This document shows, piece after piece, positions 50,373 through 58,541 of a stretch of 64,000 nt of DNA. How positions within the stretch are numbered: position 1 is the first letter of the stretch; each line of letters starts with the position of its first letter. A program made the position numbers and the translations under genes. The notes under the pieces were generated by a model. It saw only the letters and a program-made list of their open reading frames with translations, was not told the origin of the DNA and did not search any database. Origin of the DNA: JAEZHK01 sp040768845 (lineage in GTDB: Bacteria > Bacillota > Clostridia > Christensenellales > Aristaeellaceae); contig JAXGME010000003.1 in NCBI GenBank assembly GCA_040768845.1, positions 124,001 to 188,000 of the forward strand, given 5' to 3'.

Positions 50373-51764
50373 CTACCCGCCCTGTAGATCCCACGCCGCG
50401 ATCAGAAGCGCCGCGGCCTCGCAAAGGGCGTCCTCGGGCAGCCCCGCGTAGCCCATGACCAGCGTGCCCGGCGGCACCTGGGCGCGCTCCGCGTATTCGC
50501 TGAGCCCCCGCACCCGGACGCCCGCCGCGGCCGCGCGGTCCATCAGCGCCCGCTCGGAGAGCCCCTCCACCGCCATCAGAAAGTGCAGCCCCGCATCGTC
50601 GCCCGAAAGGCGCACCCGGGGAAAGGGGGAGAACAGGTCAATCCACAAATTGCGCCGGCGGCGGTACACGCCGCCCACCCGCCTCAGATGCCGGGCGTAG
50701 AACCCCCGCTCGATGAAAAGCCGCAGCGTCTGCTGCTCAAAGCGGGAGAGGGTGGAGGCCGTGCGTCCGATGAGGGCGCGGTAGGCGTCGATCAGCGGCT
50801 CCGGCAGCACCATGTAGGAGGCGCGGATGGAGGGCGCGATCGTCCGGCTGAAGGTGCCCAGGTATACCACCCGATCGCCGTCCATGCCCTGCATGGCGGG
50901 AATGGGCCGGGTGGTGTGGCGGAATTCGCTGTCGTAATCGTCCTCGATCAGGTAGCGTCCGGGGGCCGCCTGGGCCCAGCGCAGCAGCTGCGCGCGGCGC
51001 ACGGCGGGCATGGTGATGCCGGTGGGAAATTGGTGGGATGGGGTGACGAAGGCCACGCTGGCGTCGGAGGCGGCGAGCGCTTCGGCGCTCAGGCCCTCGC
51101 CGTCCAGGGGGAGGGGAATGTGGGCGCGGCCCGCGGAGCGCACCGCCCGGTATATGCCGCCGTAGCCCGGGTCCTCCAGCGCAAAGCGGGCCTCCGGCCC
51201 CATCAGCCGCACCAGCATGTCCATCAGGTATTCGCCGCCCGCACCCAGCACAATCTGATCCGGCGCGCAGCAAAGCCCCCGGTACTGGCGCAGGAATTCC
51301 GCCAGCGCGGACCGGAGCTCCGGGTCGCCCTGGGCGTCGCCCAGCGCCAGGAGGCGGGGCATCGTTTCCACCACCTCGCGGTTGATGCGCGCCCAGGAGG
51401 CGTAGGGGAATACGGAGGTGTCCACGTCGCCGGTGGAAAAGTCAAATTTCATCCGCGGGGGCGCGGGCTTCAAAGCGGGTTTCAAGGCGGGCCGGGCCGG
51501 CGCGATCTCCAGCGCCAGCGCGCCCCGCACGTAGTAGCCGCTGCGGGGCCGGGCCTCGGCGTAGCCCTCCGCCGTCAGGATCTCATAGGCGGCTTCGACC
51601 GTGGAGCGGCTGACGCGCAGGTGCTCGCACAGCGCGCGCTTTGAGGGCAGCTTCTGCCCCGCCTTCAGCCGCCCCGCGCGCATCTCGCCAATCACGTAGG
51701 CGCAGAGCTGCTGATACAGCGGCGTCTTTGAATGATAATCCAGCGTCAGCGTGAGATCCGCCAT
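50373..51764 (-). CDS. MocR/PdxR-type regulator lacking the PLP lysine
   Basis: A 463-residue protein: GntR-type winged helix at ~12-80 (PLYQQLCAYVIGEMRAGRLKAGQKLPSKR, motif LPSKRALCEHLRVSRST), then a fold-type I aminotransferase-like domain. The segment that normally reads GTFSKTLAPxLR is GTFSRTIAPSIR, so the Schiff-base lysine is Arg307 (codon CGG). Other PLP contacts such as IEDDYDSEFR are kept. It is divergent from an ECF S component with a palindrome between them. It probably controls vitamin B6 supply but may sense PLP without a covalent bond. Confidence 0.9.
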   Translation of the reverse strand: MADLTLTLDYHSKTPLYQQLCAYVIGEMRAGRLKAGQKLPSKRALCEHLRVSRSTVEAAYEILTAEGYAEARPRSGYYVRGALALEIAPARPALKPALKPAPPRMKFDFSTGDVDTSVFPYASWARINREVVETMPRLLALGDAQGDPELRSALAEFLRQYRGLCCAPDQIVLGAGGEYLMDMLVRLMGPEARFALEDPGYGGIYRAVRSAGRAHIPLPLDGEGLSAEALAASDASVAFVTPSHQFPTGITMPAVRRAQLLRWAQAAPGRYLIEDDYDSEFRHTTRPIPAMQGMDGDRVVYLGTFSRTIAPSIRASYMVLPEPLIDAYRALIGRTASTLSRFEQQTLRLFIERGFYARHLRRVGGVYRRRRNLWIDLFSPFPRVRLSGDDAGLHFLMAVEGLSERALMDRAAAAGVRVRGLSEYAERAQVPPGTLVMGYAGLPEDALCEAAALLIAAWDLQGG

Positions 51765-51797
51765 AACTGACCCCCTAAATTATGCGAAATCTGACCA

Positions 51798-51825
51798 TTT
51801 ACATAGTGCCAGATGGCGCTATAAT
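51798..51825 (+). promoter_or_regulatory. ECF gene promoter overlapped by MocR operator candidate
   Basis: TTTACA (51798-51803), 16 bp, TATAAT (51820-51825). The imperfect palindrome TAGTGCCA-GA-TGGCGCTA (51804-51821) covers the spacer and -10 box, in the space between the divergent genes. Confidence 0.7.
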
Positions 51826-51864
51826 CATAGCATAAACGGGAGCCAAGTCAAGGGGGAAACGAGC

Positions 51865-52449
51865 ATGGCGCAAAATAAATCCCTGTACCGCATGATTCTG
51901 ATCGGCCTGATGGCGGCGATGGTGTTCGTCGCGACGATGTTTTTGAAATTTGACATTCCCACGCCGCCGGACAAGACCATGATCAAGCTGGGCAACGCGG
52001 TGTGCGTGCTGAGCGGCCTTTTGCTGGGGGGCGTGGGCGGAGGGCTCGCCTCGGGCATCGGCTCGGCGCTTTTTGATCTGACGGACCCGGTGTTTGCGCC
52101 GGAAGCGTGGATCACGCTGATCCGCTTTTTTCTGATGGGCCTGATCGCGGGGGCGATCTCCCACGCAGGCGGGCGCAGGGGCCGCGATTTCCGGCTGAAC
52201 CTGGCGGCGTCCATTGCGGCTTCGGCGTTTTCGCTTCTGTTTTACATCGGCAAATCGGTGCTGACGCAGATGGCGTTGGCCGGAAATTTTTCCATGAACC
52301 AGATGATGATCGCGCTGGGGGCGATCTCCACCAAGATCGCGGCCAGCGCCATCAACGCGGTGGCGGCGGTGGTGGTGGCGATGCTCCTGATCCGGCCGCT
52401 GATTACCGCGCTGGATCGCTCGGGCCTGCTTTCAAAGATCGAGGGGTAG
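51865..52449 (+). CDS. ECF transporter S component, probably for vitamin B6
   Basis: A 194-residue membrane protein with five to six helices and the ECF S-component pattern, including FLKFDIPTPPDKTMIKLGNAV (motif KFDIPTPPD), GGVGGGLASGIGSALFDL and the Ala-rich helix with AxxxA spacing near the N-terminus (MILIGLMAAMVFVATM). S components bind the vitamin and use shared energising ATPases. The divergent MocR/PdxR-type regulator points to pyridoxine or a related B6 form. The 3' end overlaps the convergent MFS gene by 47 bases. Confidence 0.8.
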   Translation: MAQNKSLYRMILIGLMAAMVFVATMFLKFDIPTPPDKTMIKLGNAVCVLSGLLLGGVGGGLASGIGSALFDLTDPVFAPEAWITLIRFFLMGLIAGAISHAGGRRGRDFRLNLAASIAASAFSLLFYIGKSVLTQMALAGNFSMNQMMIALGAISTKIAASAINAVAAVVVAMLLIRPLITALDRSGLLSKIEG

Positions 52450-53581
52450 CGCGCCACAGTGCCGAGAAAAGCGCGCCCAGCACCAGAATGAGCGCCATCG
52501 CGAAGAAGTTGGCGCGGTAGCCCGCGGCCTTGACGATCGCGCCGGCCACGACCGGCCCCAGGAACATGCCCGCGCCGTAGACGGACTGATAAAAGCCCAT
52601 CGCGGCGCCGCGCTTTTCCGGGGAAATGTTTCGGATGGATCCGGCCAGCGTGACCGGCAGCAGCAATCCCACGCCCACGCCAAAGAGCGCCTGCGCGCCA
52701 AAAAGCGGCGCGGGATGGTAGCAAAAGGCGTACAGCGCGCTGGCCGCCGCGCAGGCGCAAAAGCCCGCCGCCAGCGTGCGTTTCTCCCCGAGCCTTCGGG
52801 TGACGGTGCCGCTGAAGCGGGAGAGCAGGGTGTTGGCCAGTTGAAACGTGGCCGACAGAAAGCCCAGCGCGGTGGCGCCCAGACCCACCATGTCGCTGGC
52901 CCAGTTGACGGTGAAGCCCAGAATGGTGCCCCACGCGGCAAACTGGTACACCGTGGCCAGGAGCGTGGAGAGGAGGAGCGACCGGTCTTTGACCACCATG
53001 AGAAGATCCCTGGGCGAGGCGCGCCCGGCGATGGGCGGCTCCGGAACGCCGGAAACCACGGCCAGCCCCGCCGCGGCCACCGCCGCGCCCAGCGCAAACG
53101 CCGCCCAGGGCGCGACGTGCTGCGCCAACAGCCCCCCCAGCAGCATCGCCGCCACCTGGGAGCCGTACTGCACCGCGGACAGCCGCCCCATGGCCTCGTG
53201 GGTGTCCTCCGGGGCAAACCATTGGGAATAGAGCGCGGTATGCGCTACCCAAGTGGATACCGCCACGCCCGCCAGGCCGCGGAACAGGATCGCGCCCTCG
53301 GGCGTCCTCGTCAGCGCGAGCCCCGCCGCCGACAGAAGGGACGCCGCCATGCCGCCGATCAGAAACGGCTTTCTGCGGCGGAGCACATCGGAGAACACGC
53401 CCAGCGGAAGCCGGAGCAGCATCTGCGTAAAGCCATAGCTGCCGCTGATCATGCCCACCATCACCGGCGCGGCGCCCAGCGCGTCCGCGGCGTAGGCGGG
53501 GAGAAACGAGGGGTAGGTATACACCGACATCCACAAAAGAAACGCGCCCGCCATCAGGCGGCCGACGGGACCTGAGCGCAT
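52403..53581 (-). CDS. MFS transporter
   Basis: A 392-residue major facilitator with twelve predicted helices, SYGFTQMLLRLPLGVFSDVLRRRKPFLIGG (motif A: GVFSDVLRRRK) and GFYQSVYGAGMFLGP in the second half. The profile fits drug or metabolite efflux. ATG 53581 follows AAAGGAAG; the open frame continues to 53668 without support. The last 47 bases overlap the ECF S gene on the other strand. Confidence 0.9.
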   Translation of the reverse strand: MRSGPVGRLMAGAFLLWMSVYTYPSFLPAYAADALGAAPVMVGMISGSYGFTQMLLRLPLGVFSDVLRRRKPFLIGGMAASLLSAAGLALTRTPEGAILFRGLAGVAVSTWVAHTALYSQWFAPEDTHEAMGRLSAVQYGSQVAAMLLGGLLAQHVAPWAAFALGAAVAAAGLAVVSGVPEPPIAGRASPRDLLMVVKDRSLLLSTLLATVYQFAAWGTILGFTVNWASDMVGLGATALGFLSATFQLANTLLSRFSGTVTRRLGEKRTLAAGFCACAAASALYAFCYHPAPLFGAQALFGVGVGLLLPVTLAGSIRNISPEKRGAAMGFYQSVYGAGMFLGPVVAGAIVKAAGYRANFFAMALILVLGALFSALWRATPRSLKAGPSDPAR

Positions 53582-53687
53582 GGGGCTTCCTTTCGGGCGC
53601 GGCGGCGCCGCGCCGATTCTGATGAATGTAAAATCGAAGTTTCGTATTTTTGCCACATTCACACCCAATGATGGACAAAAAGGCCTG

Positions 53688-53915
53688 TTATACTGACGTT
53701 GCCGGCGGGGGAGAGGGCATCCGAGAAGGCGGACCGATCCCAGCCGTGGCCGTGCCAGCCGTCACAACAGACCCCATCCGGGGCTGCGCCTCAGGAGCGG
53801 GCGGTGTGGCCGGCCATCCGGGAAACATGCGGGCGACCCCACCCCCCATCCTCCTTCCCCCTCGTCCGCTTGCTTCATAATCGAAAAACGGAGGCTTACG
53901 AGCCTCCGTTTTTCG
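53688..53915 (+). ncRNA. Candidate structured non-coding RNA
   Basis: Between the MFS and dehydrogenase genes, TATACT (about 53689-53694) is followed by ~190 bases of very GC-rich sequence with no convincing frame, ending at the strong terminator at 53883-53915. A distal pairing AGGCGGAC with GTCCGCTT links the two ends of the transcript. I could not match it to 6S, SRP, RNase P, tmRNA or a known riboswitch. A plain spacer is equally possible. Confidence 0.3.
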
Positions 53916-53916
53916 C
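53883..53916. terminator. Bidirectional terminator next to the alcohol dehydrogenase gene
   Basis: A perfect stem AAAAACGGAGGCT/AGCCTCCGTTTTT with loop TACG at 53884-53913, good in both directions. Confidence 0.92.
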
Positions 53917-53928
53917 TGCCCGGAAAGC

Positions 53929-55104
53929 TCAGCGGTCGGCGATCCGGAGAATCGCTTCGATGTCCGGCGTGTCCAGCTTGACGAAGTTTCCGGTCTTGCC
54001 GTCGGGACCGCGCTTTGTCTTTTTTGCCAGGAAGGGGATGTCCTCGCGTTTTGCGCCCAGCGCCGTCAGCGTGACGGGCATGCCGATGCCCGTGAGAAAC
54101 GCCTCGAAGCGCTCGATGCCCTCGAGGGCGGTGCGCTCGGGGTGGTCAAAGTCCATGCTGGCGCCCCACACCCGTGCCGCCAGCTGCGCAAAGCGGGTGG
54201 GATTGTGAGAGAGGGTGTAGCGCATCCACGCCGGAAACACCACCGCCAGGCCCGCGCCATGGGCCACGTCGTACAGGCCGCTGAGCTCGTGCTCGATCTG
54301 GTGGCTGGCCCAGTCGCCCACGCGGCCGACGCCCACGGTGTTGTTGTGGGCCAGCGTGCCCGCCCACATCAGCTGGGCGCGGGCGTCGTAGTCGTCGGGC
54401 TTCAGAAGCGCCTGCTTCGTCGCGCGGATGACGGTCAGCAAAAGGCCCTCGGCCAGCCGGTCGGTCACGTCCACGTCCGGGGTGTTGGTGAAGTAGCGCT
54501 CCAGAATGTGCGCCATGATGTCCGTGGCGCCGCAGGCGGTCTGGTATGCGCTCAGGGTGCAGGTGAGCGCCGGGTTCATCAGCGCGAACCGGGGACGGTT
54601 GAGCTCCACATTCAGGCCGCGCTTGGTGCGCGTTTCCTTCTGCATGATGACGCAGCTGTTGGAGCTTTCGCTGCCGGCGGCGGACAGCGTCAGCACCGTG
54701 CCCAGCGGCACGGCCTTCTGCGGCAGCGCCTTGTTTGAAAAGAAGTCCCAGAAGTCGCCCTCGTAGGGAATGCCCATGGCGATGGCCTTGGCCGAATCGA
54801 TGGCGCTGCCGCCGCCCACCGCCAAAATGAAGTCCGCGCCGAACCGGCGCCCCAGCTCGATGCCCTCATAAACCTTATCGTCCCTGGGGTTGGGCAGCGC
54901 GCCGCCCAGCAGGGTGTGGGCCAGGCCCGCCGCGTCCAGCGATTCCGTGACGCGCCCGATCAGCCCGCTTTTCACCGCCGAGCCGCCGCCGAAGTGCACC
55001 AGCACCTTCGTGCCCCCCAGCGCGCGGATCATTTCGCCGGCCTTTTGCTCCGCGCCGTCGCCAAATTCAAACCGCGTCGGAATGTAGAAGGAAAAATTGT
55101 CCAT
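53929..55104 (-). CDS. Iron-containing alcohol dehydrogenase (BDH/YqhD-like)
   Basis: A 391-residue group III dehydrogenase, NAD(P)H-dependent and reducing aldehydes such as butyraldehyde. N-terminal FYIPTRFEFGDGA, nucleotide motif GGGSAIDSAKAIA, metal ligands in TDIMAHILERY and in WASHQIEHELSGLYDVAHGAGL (HQIEHELSG and DVAHGAG). ATG 55104 follows GGAGGG by seven bases. It lies two bases after the SGNH hydrolase gene, so the two are cotranscribed. Confidence 0.93.
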   Translation of the reverse strand: MDNFSFYIPTRFEFGDGAEQKAGEMIRALGGTKVLVHFGGGSAVKSGLIGRVTESLDAAGLAHTLLGGALPNPRDDKVYEGIELGRRFGADFILAVGGGSAIDSAKAIAMGIPYEGDFWDFFSNKALPQKAVPLGTVLTLSAAGSESSNSCVIMQKETRTKRGLNVELNRPRFALMNPALTCTLSAYQTACGATDIMAHILERYFTNTPDVDVTDRLAEGLLLTVIRATKQALLKPDDYDARAQLMWAGTLAHNNTVGVGRVGDWASHQIEHELSGLYDVAHGAGLAVVFPAWMRYTLSHNPTRFAQLAARVWGASMDFDHPERTALEGIERFEAFLTGIGMPVTLTALGAKREDIPFLAKKTKRGPDGKTGNFVKLDTPDIEAILRIADR

Positions 55105-55106
55105 GA

Positions 55107-55757
55107 TCAACCCTCCTCGACAAAGATGGACCCGATCTTTTCCGCCATCGCCCGCGCGAACACTTCCTGGCCCTCGCGGGTGATGTGAATGCCGTCCTGC
55201 GGCCAGGGCGCGGTGACCTTCGCCGCGTCCAGAAACGCGCTGCCCGTCAGCATGGCCACGCGGTGGTATTCCCGCGCGAAGTCTTTGGATATGCCGGCCG
55301 CCTTCGGGCCGAAGCTGGCGCCGAACATGCGCGCCTCCACGTCCTCCGCCACCAGAATGGGGGAGACCAGGAGCACCCGGGAAGGCTTGCCATCCCGGCC
55401 CAGCGCGTATTGCTTCGCCAGCAGCACCATCTGCTGGGCGCACTGGGCGATGGTGCAGGCGTTCATGCCAAAGCGCTCCTTGGTATCATTGGTGCCCAGC
55501 ATGATGACCACCAGATCCAGCGGGTTGTGGCTCATCAGACAGGGCGGCAGGTATTTCATGCCGTTTTTATGGCCGCCCTCGGTGGGATCGTCGTGAATGA
55601 AGGTGCGGCCGTTGAGCCCCTCCTCGATCACCGCGTAGCCGTCGCCCAGCATCGCCCCGAGGCGCCTTGTCCAGCGGGTTTCATCGTCAAAGCGGCCGGT
55701 TTCAAAATCGTAGCCATAGGTATTGGAATCGCCAAAGCAGAGAATGCGCCGTTTCAT
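55107..55757 (-). CDS. SGNH/GDSL-family hydrolase
   Basis: A 216-residue cytosolic esterase-like protein with the SGNH blocks: FGDSNTYGYD (nucleophile Ser), EGLNGRT (Gly), MLGTNDTKERF (Asn) and WPQDGIHITREGQ (Asp-x-x-His). No signal peptide. Close relatives include arylesterases acting on short acyl or acetyl groups; the substrate is unknown. ATG 55757 follows GGAGGG. It is the first gene of a pair with the alcohol dehydrogenase. Confidence 0.92.
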   Translation of the reverse strand: MKRRILCFGDSNTYGYDFETGRFDDETRWTRRLGAMLGDGYAVIEEGLNGRTFIHDDPTEGGHKNGMKYLPPCLMSHNPLDLVVIMLGTNDTKERFGMNACTIAQCAQQMVLLAKQYALGRDGKPSRVLLVSPILVAEDVEARMFGASFGPKAAGISKDFAREYHRVAMLTGSAFLDAAKVTAPWPQDGIHITREGQEVFARAMAEKIGSIFVEEG

Positions 55758-55833
55758 TTCAATCCCTCCTGCCGCATTATACCATAATCTGCCCGGGATG
55801 TGGTATACTGAAGCGACGAAAAGGGGCGGTGGC

Positions 55834-57135
55834 ATGGATTTTCCATCGGAGTGGCTGCGCAATATGGAGCGGCTGCTGGCGGGCGAATACGGCGCGTTTC
55901 TTGAGGCCATGGCGGCGGAGCCGGCCCTGTCGCTCCGGCTCAACGCGCTGCGCCCCGGGGCGGCCAGCGACCGGGCGGGAGAGGCGATCCCTTGGTCGCC
56001 CTGGGGGCGCTACCTGCGCGAAGGGGACGACGTGAAGACCGGCCGGGACATTTCCCACGCGGCGGGGGTCTACTACATGCAGGAGGCCAGCGCCCAGGCG
56101 CCCGCGGAGGGGCTCGCGCCGCAGCCGGGCGAGGTGGTGCTGGACCTGTGCGCCGCGCCGGGGGGGAAGGCGTCGCAGATGGCGGCGCGGATGGGCGGCC
56201 GGGGCGCGCTGGTGGCCAACGAGATCGTCCTCCCCCGCGCCAGGGCGCTGTCCGGAAACCTGGAGCGGCTGGGCGTCACAAACGCCGCCGTGGTCAGCGA
56301 ATCTCCGGAGAGACTGGCGGAGAAGTGGCCGGAGGCCTTCGACGCGGTGCTGGTGGACGCCCCCTGCTCCGGCGAGGGCATGTTCCGAAGGGACCCGGAC
56401 GCCCGCCGCGCGTGGACGCAGGACAGCCCCCGGGCCTGCGCGGTCCGGCAGGCGAAAATTCTGGCGTCCGCGCGGCGCATGGTCCGGCCCGGCGGGCGGC
56501 TGGCCTACGCCACCTGCACCTTTAACGATGTGGAAAACGAGGGCGTGGTCCGCGACTTTCTGGGGGCAAACGGGGATTTTGCGCCGCTGGATTTTGACCT
56601 TCCCGGCGTTGGGCGCTCGGAGGGGGGCATGCTGCGGCTGTGGCCCCACCGCCTTCGGGGCGACGGCCACTTTGTGGCGCTGATGAAGCGGGAAGGGGAT
56701 GCCGCGCCCCGGGTGCGCCGGGAGGGGCCGGGCCTCTCCGCCGCGCGGATCGACGATCTGCCGGGGCGCTGGGTCCGGGCGCTCGAGGGCTGTGTGATCG
56801 AGGAGCGGGCGGGGGTCCTGGAGGCGCTGCCGCCCGAAATGCCGGATCTGGACGGGCTTCGCGTCATCCGGCGGGGGCTCCGGCTGGGCGGGGGCCCGCG
56901 GCGGCATGCGCCGCCCGATCACGCGCTGGCGATGGCCTTCGGGCCGGAAGGCTTCGACCGCCGGGCCGAACTGGACGATGGGGCGGCGCGCTTGTTTCTG
57001 GCGGGGGAGGCGATGGCGCTGGACGCGCCGGACGGCTGGACCCACATAAGTTGGCGCGGCCATCCGCTGGGGTTCGGCAAGGTGAGCCAGGGCATACTCA
57101 AAAACCATCTGCCCAAGGGGCTCAGGTGGCGCTGA
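55834..57135 (+). CDS. RsmF/YebU-like rRNA cytosine-C5 methyltransferase
   Basis: A 433-residue NOL1/NOP2/Sun-type enzyme. SAM motif DLCAAPGGKASQ (residues ~105), catalytic motifs DAPCSGEGMFRRDP and YATCTFNDVENE with the two cysteines, then a C-terminal RsmF-type RNA-binding region (LGFGKVSQGILKNHLPKGLR, seen as GFGKVSQG). It probably methylates a cytosine in 16S rRNA. ATG 55834 is chosen over the open frame to 55723, which overlaps the divergent SGNH gene. Confidence 0.92.
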   Translation: MDFPSEWLRNMERLLAGEYGAFLEAMAAEPALSLRLNALRPGAASDRAGEAIPWSPWGRYLREGDDVKTGRDISHAAGVYYMQEASAQAPAEGLAPQPGEVVLDLCAAPGGKASQMAARMGGRGALVANEIVLPRARALSGNLERLGVTNAAVVSESPERLAEKWPEAFDAVLVDAPCSGEGMFRRDPDARRAWTQDSPRACAVRQAKILASARRMVRPGGRLAYATCTFNDVENEGVVRDFLGANGDFAPLDFDLPGVGRSEGGMLRLWPHRLRGDGHFVALMKREGDAAPRVRREGPGLSAARIDDLPGRWVRALEGCVIEERAGVLEALPPEMPDLDGLRVIRRGLRLGGGPRRHAPPDHALAMAFGPEGFDRRAELDDGAARLFLAGEAMALDAPDGWTHISWRGHPLGFGKVSQGILKNHLPKGLRWR

Positions 57136-57140
57136 CGGGC

Positions 57141-57162
57141 AAAAAAACGCCCCGGCGGGGCC
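57141..57162 (-). terminator. Terminator after the J-domain gene
   Basis: On the minus strand GCCCC-GCC-GGGGC is followed by GTTTTTTT, just past the stop at 57173. Confidence 0.75.
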
Positions 57163-57172
57163 GGAGTGGATG

Positions 57173-57673
57173 TTACTTCGCGTTTCTCCAGAAAAAGCGG
57201 GGGCGCCGGGCCTTGCTGCGCATCGCCTCCGCGCTTTCGTAGGCGGTCTGGTATTGGGCGTTGCCCGGCTGCTGCCGGGTGGCGATGCCGAAGTACAGCA
57301 CGGCTTTTTCGACCTCTCCCAGCCGGAACAACACCGCGCCGAAGAGGTAATTCCACTCCGCGCTGCGGGTGGCCACCCGCATCAGCGCCTGGCGCGCGGC
57401 CGACAGCTGGCCCAGGCCCAGCAGCTTTCGCACGTCCTCCAGCTGTTCGCTCTCCGGCGAGATCTGGTCGAGCCGCCCGTGGGACGCGCACTGCTCCAGC
57501 GCCTCCTCGTAGGCGAGGTTGATCTGGATCATCCTGGACTCCGCCCACAGCCGCTCCGGGCCCTCGGCGAAGCGGTCCGGATGCCAGCGGCGGGCGAGAT
57601 CCCGGTACGCGCGGCGAACGTCCACGGCGGACGAGCCCCGCTTGACGCCCAGCACTTCGAAGCAGTCGGCCAT
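57173..57673 (-). CDS. J-domain protein (DnaJ-like co-chaperone)
   Basis: A 166-residue protein. The J domain covers residues ~3-65 with the HPD motif intact in ARRWHPDRFAE. A helical C-terminal part follows with two TPR-like helices pairs (LGQLSAARQALMRVATRSAEWNYLFGAVLF and EVEKAVLYFGIATRQQPGN). There is no zinc-finger domain, so it is not a canonical DnaJ but a specialised partner of DnaK. ATG 57673 follows AAGGAGG. Confidence 0.88.
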   Translation of the reverse strand: MADCFEVLGVKRGSSAVDVRRAYRDLARRWHPDRFAEGPERLWAESRMIQINLAYEEALEQCASHGRLDQISPESEQLEDVRKLLGLGQLSAARQALMRVATRSAEWNYLFGAVLFRLGEVEKAVLYFGIATRQQPGNAQYQTAYESAEAMRSKARRPRFFWRNAK

Positions 57674-57909
57674 CCCCGTTCGCCTCCTTCCGCCTGACAA
57701 TATAGGGGTATTATACCAGCCGCCCCCGCCCTTGTCCACCCCCCGACCGCAGACGGGACGCCTCGGCGCAAAATATTACAAAAGGGTTTCGATCGGCCAC
57801 AAAAACGTAATACCACAACATATAGTATTCCCTTGCTATTTTACGCAGGGTCGTATACAATATATGTATTGAATCGGCACCGCATGCCGAATCGTTTTTT
57901 ACGAAGGGC

Positions 57910-58449
57910 GTGTCGCACCGGATGAGGTCCCCCGATCGTAGAAGCAGGAAGGCCAAGCCCCGCGGAAGCCGCGCAAACAGCGCGGTTGTGCGGTGGCTCA
58001 TTTTTTGCTTCCCGGCCGGGCTTCTGATGATGTGGAGCGACCGCTGCAGGTGGCCGCGCTACACCAAGATGCTGATTTCGCTGGGCTTCGCGGCGCTGCT
58101 CACGATGGTGCTGCTGCCGCAGACGATGCCGCCGGAGCGCGCCAGCGGCGGCGTGGAGATCGTGGGTCTGTCGCCCGCGCTCGAGGTGCAGGGCCCGCAG
58201 ATGGACCCGGACGCCACCCAGTACGACGTGTACGTGCCGGTCTACCAGCCGGAGGCCACGCTGTTTGTGGAACCTACGCCCACGCCGGTGCCCGTCTACG
58301 TCTACTGCAACGACGGCGGCCAGTACTACCATACCAAGAACTGCCGCTACACCCGCACCAGCACGCCGAAGGTGACGCTGGGCCAGGCGGTGGCCGCCGG
58401 CTTCAAGTCCTGTCCCAAGTGCAAGCCGCCGGTGGAGGACGAGGATTGA
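57910..58449 (+). CDS. Membrane-anchored protein with a C-terminal cysteine cluster
   Basis: A ~179-residue protein: basic N-terminus, two membrane helices (~27-45 and ~52-70), a low-complexity Pro/Thr linker (EPTPTPVPVY), then a small domain with YCNDGGQYYHTKNC, an ALGQAVAAG-like helix (LGQAVAAGFKSC) and CPKCKPP. The Cys pattern resembles the metal-binding or disulphide domain found in Ada-type and secreted nuclease-associated modules. The domain probably lies outside the membrane. GTG 57910 or ATG 57922 are both possible starts. Function unknown. Confidence 0.7.
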   Translation: MSHRMRSPDRRSRKAKPRGSRANSAVVRWLIFCFPAGLLMMWSDRCRWPRYTKMLISLGFAALLTMVLLPQTMPPERASGGVEIVGLSPALEVQGPQMDPDATQYDVYVPVYQPEATLFVEPTPTPVPVYVYCNDGGQYYHTKNCRYTRTSTPKVTLGQAVAAGFKSCPKCKPPVEDED

Positions 58450-58469
58450 GGAAAACCCCCGGGTGACGT

Positions 58470-58494
58470 GCGCGCCCCGCGATGCGGGGCGCGC
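58470..58494. terminator. GC-rich hairpin between convergent genes
   Basis: A perfect 11 bp stem GCGCGCCCCGC/GCGGGGCGCGC with loop GAT, between the membrane protein gene and the end of argS. There is no T-run. Confidence 0.55.
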
Positions 58495-58541
58495 CGTCTG
58501 TCTGAAAATGGAGGCCTGTCGATCGCGGGGCCTCCGGGCCG

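Noticed and set aside
53650..53880. Small ORFs between the MFS and alcohol dehydrogenase genes
   Set aside because: No ribosome site, biased composition, and no recognisable protein pattern; a non-coding region fits better.
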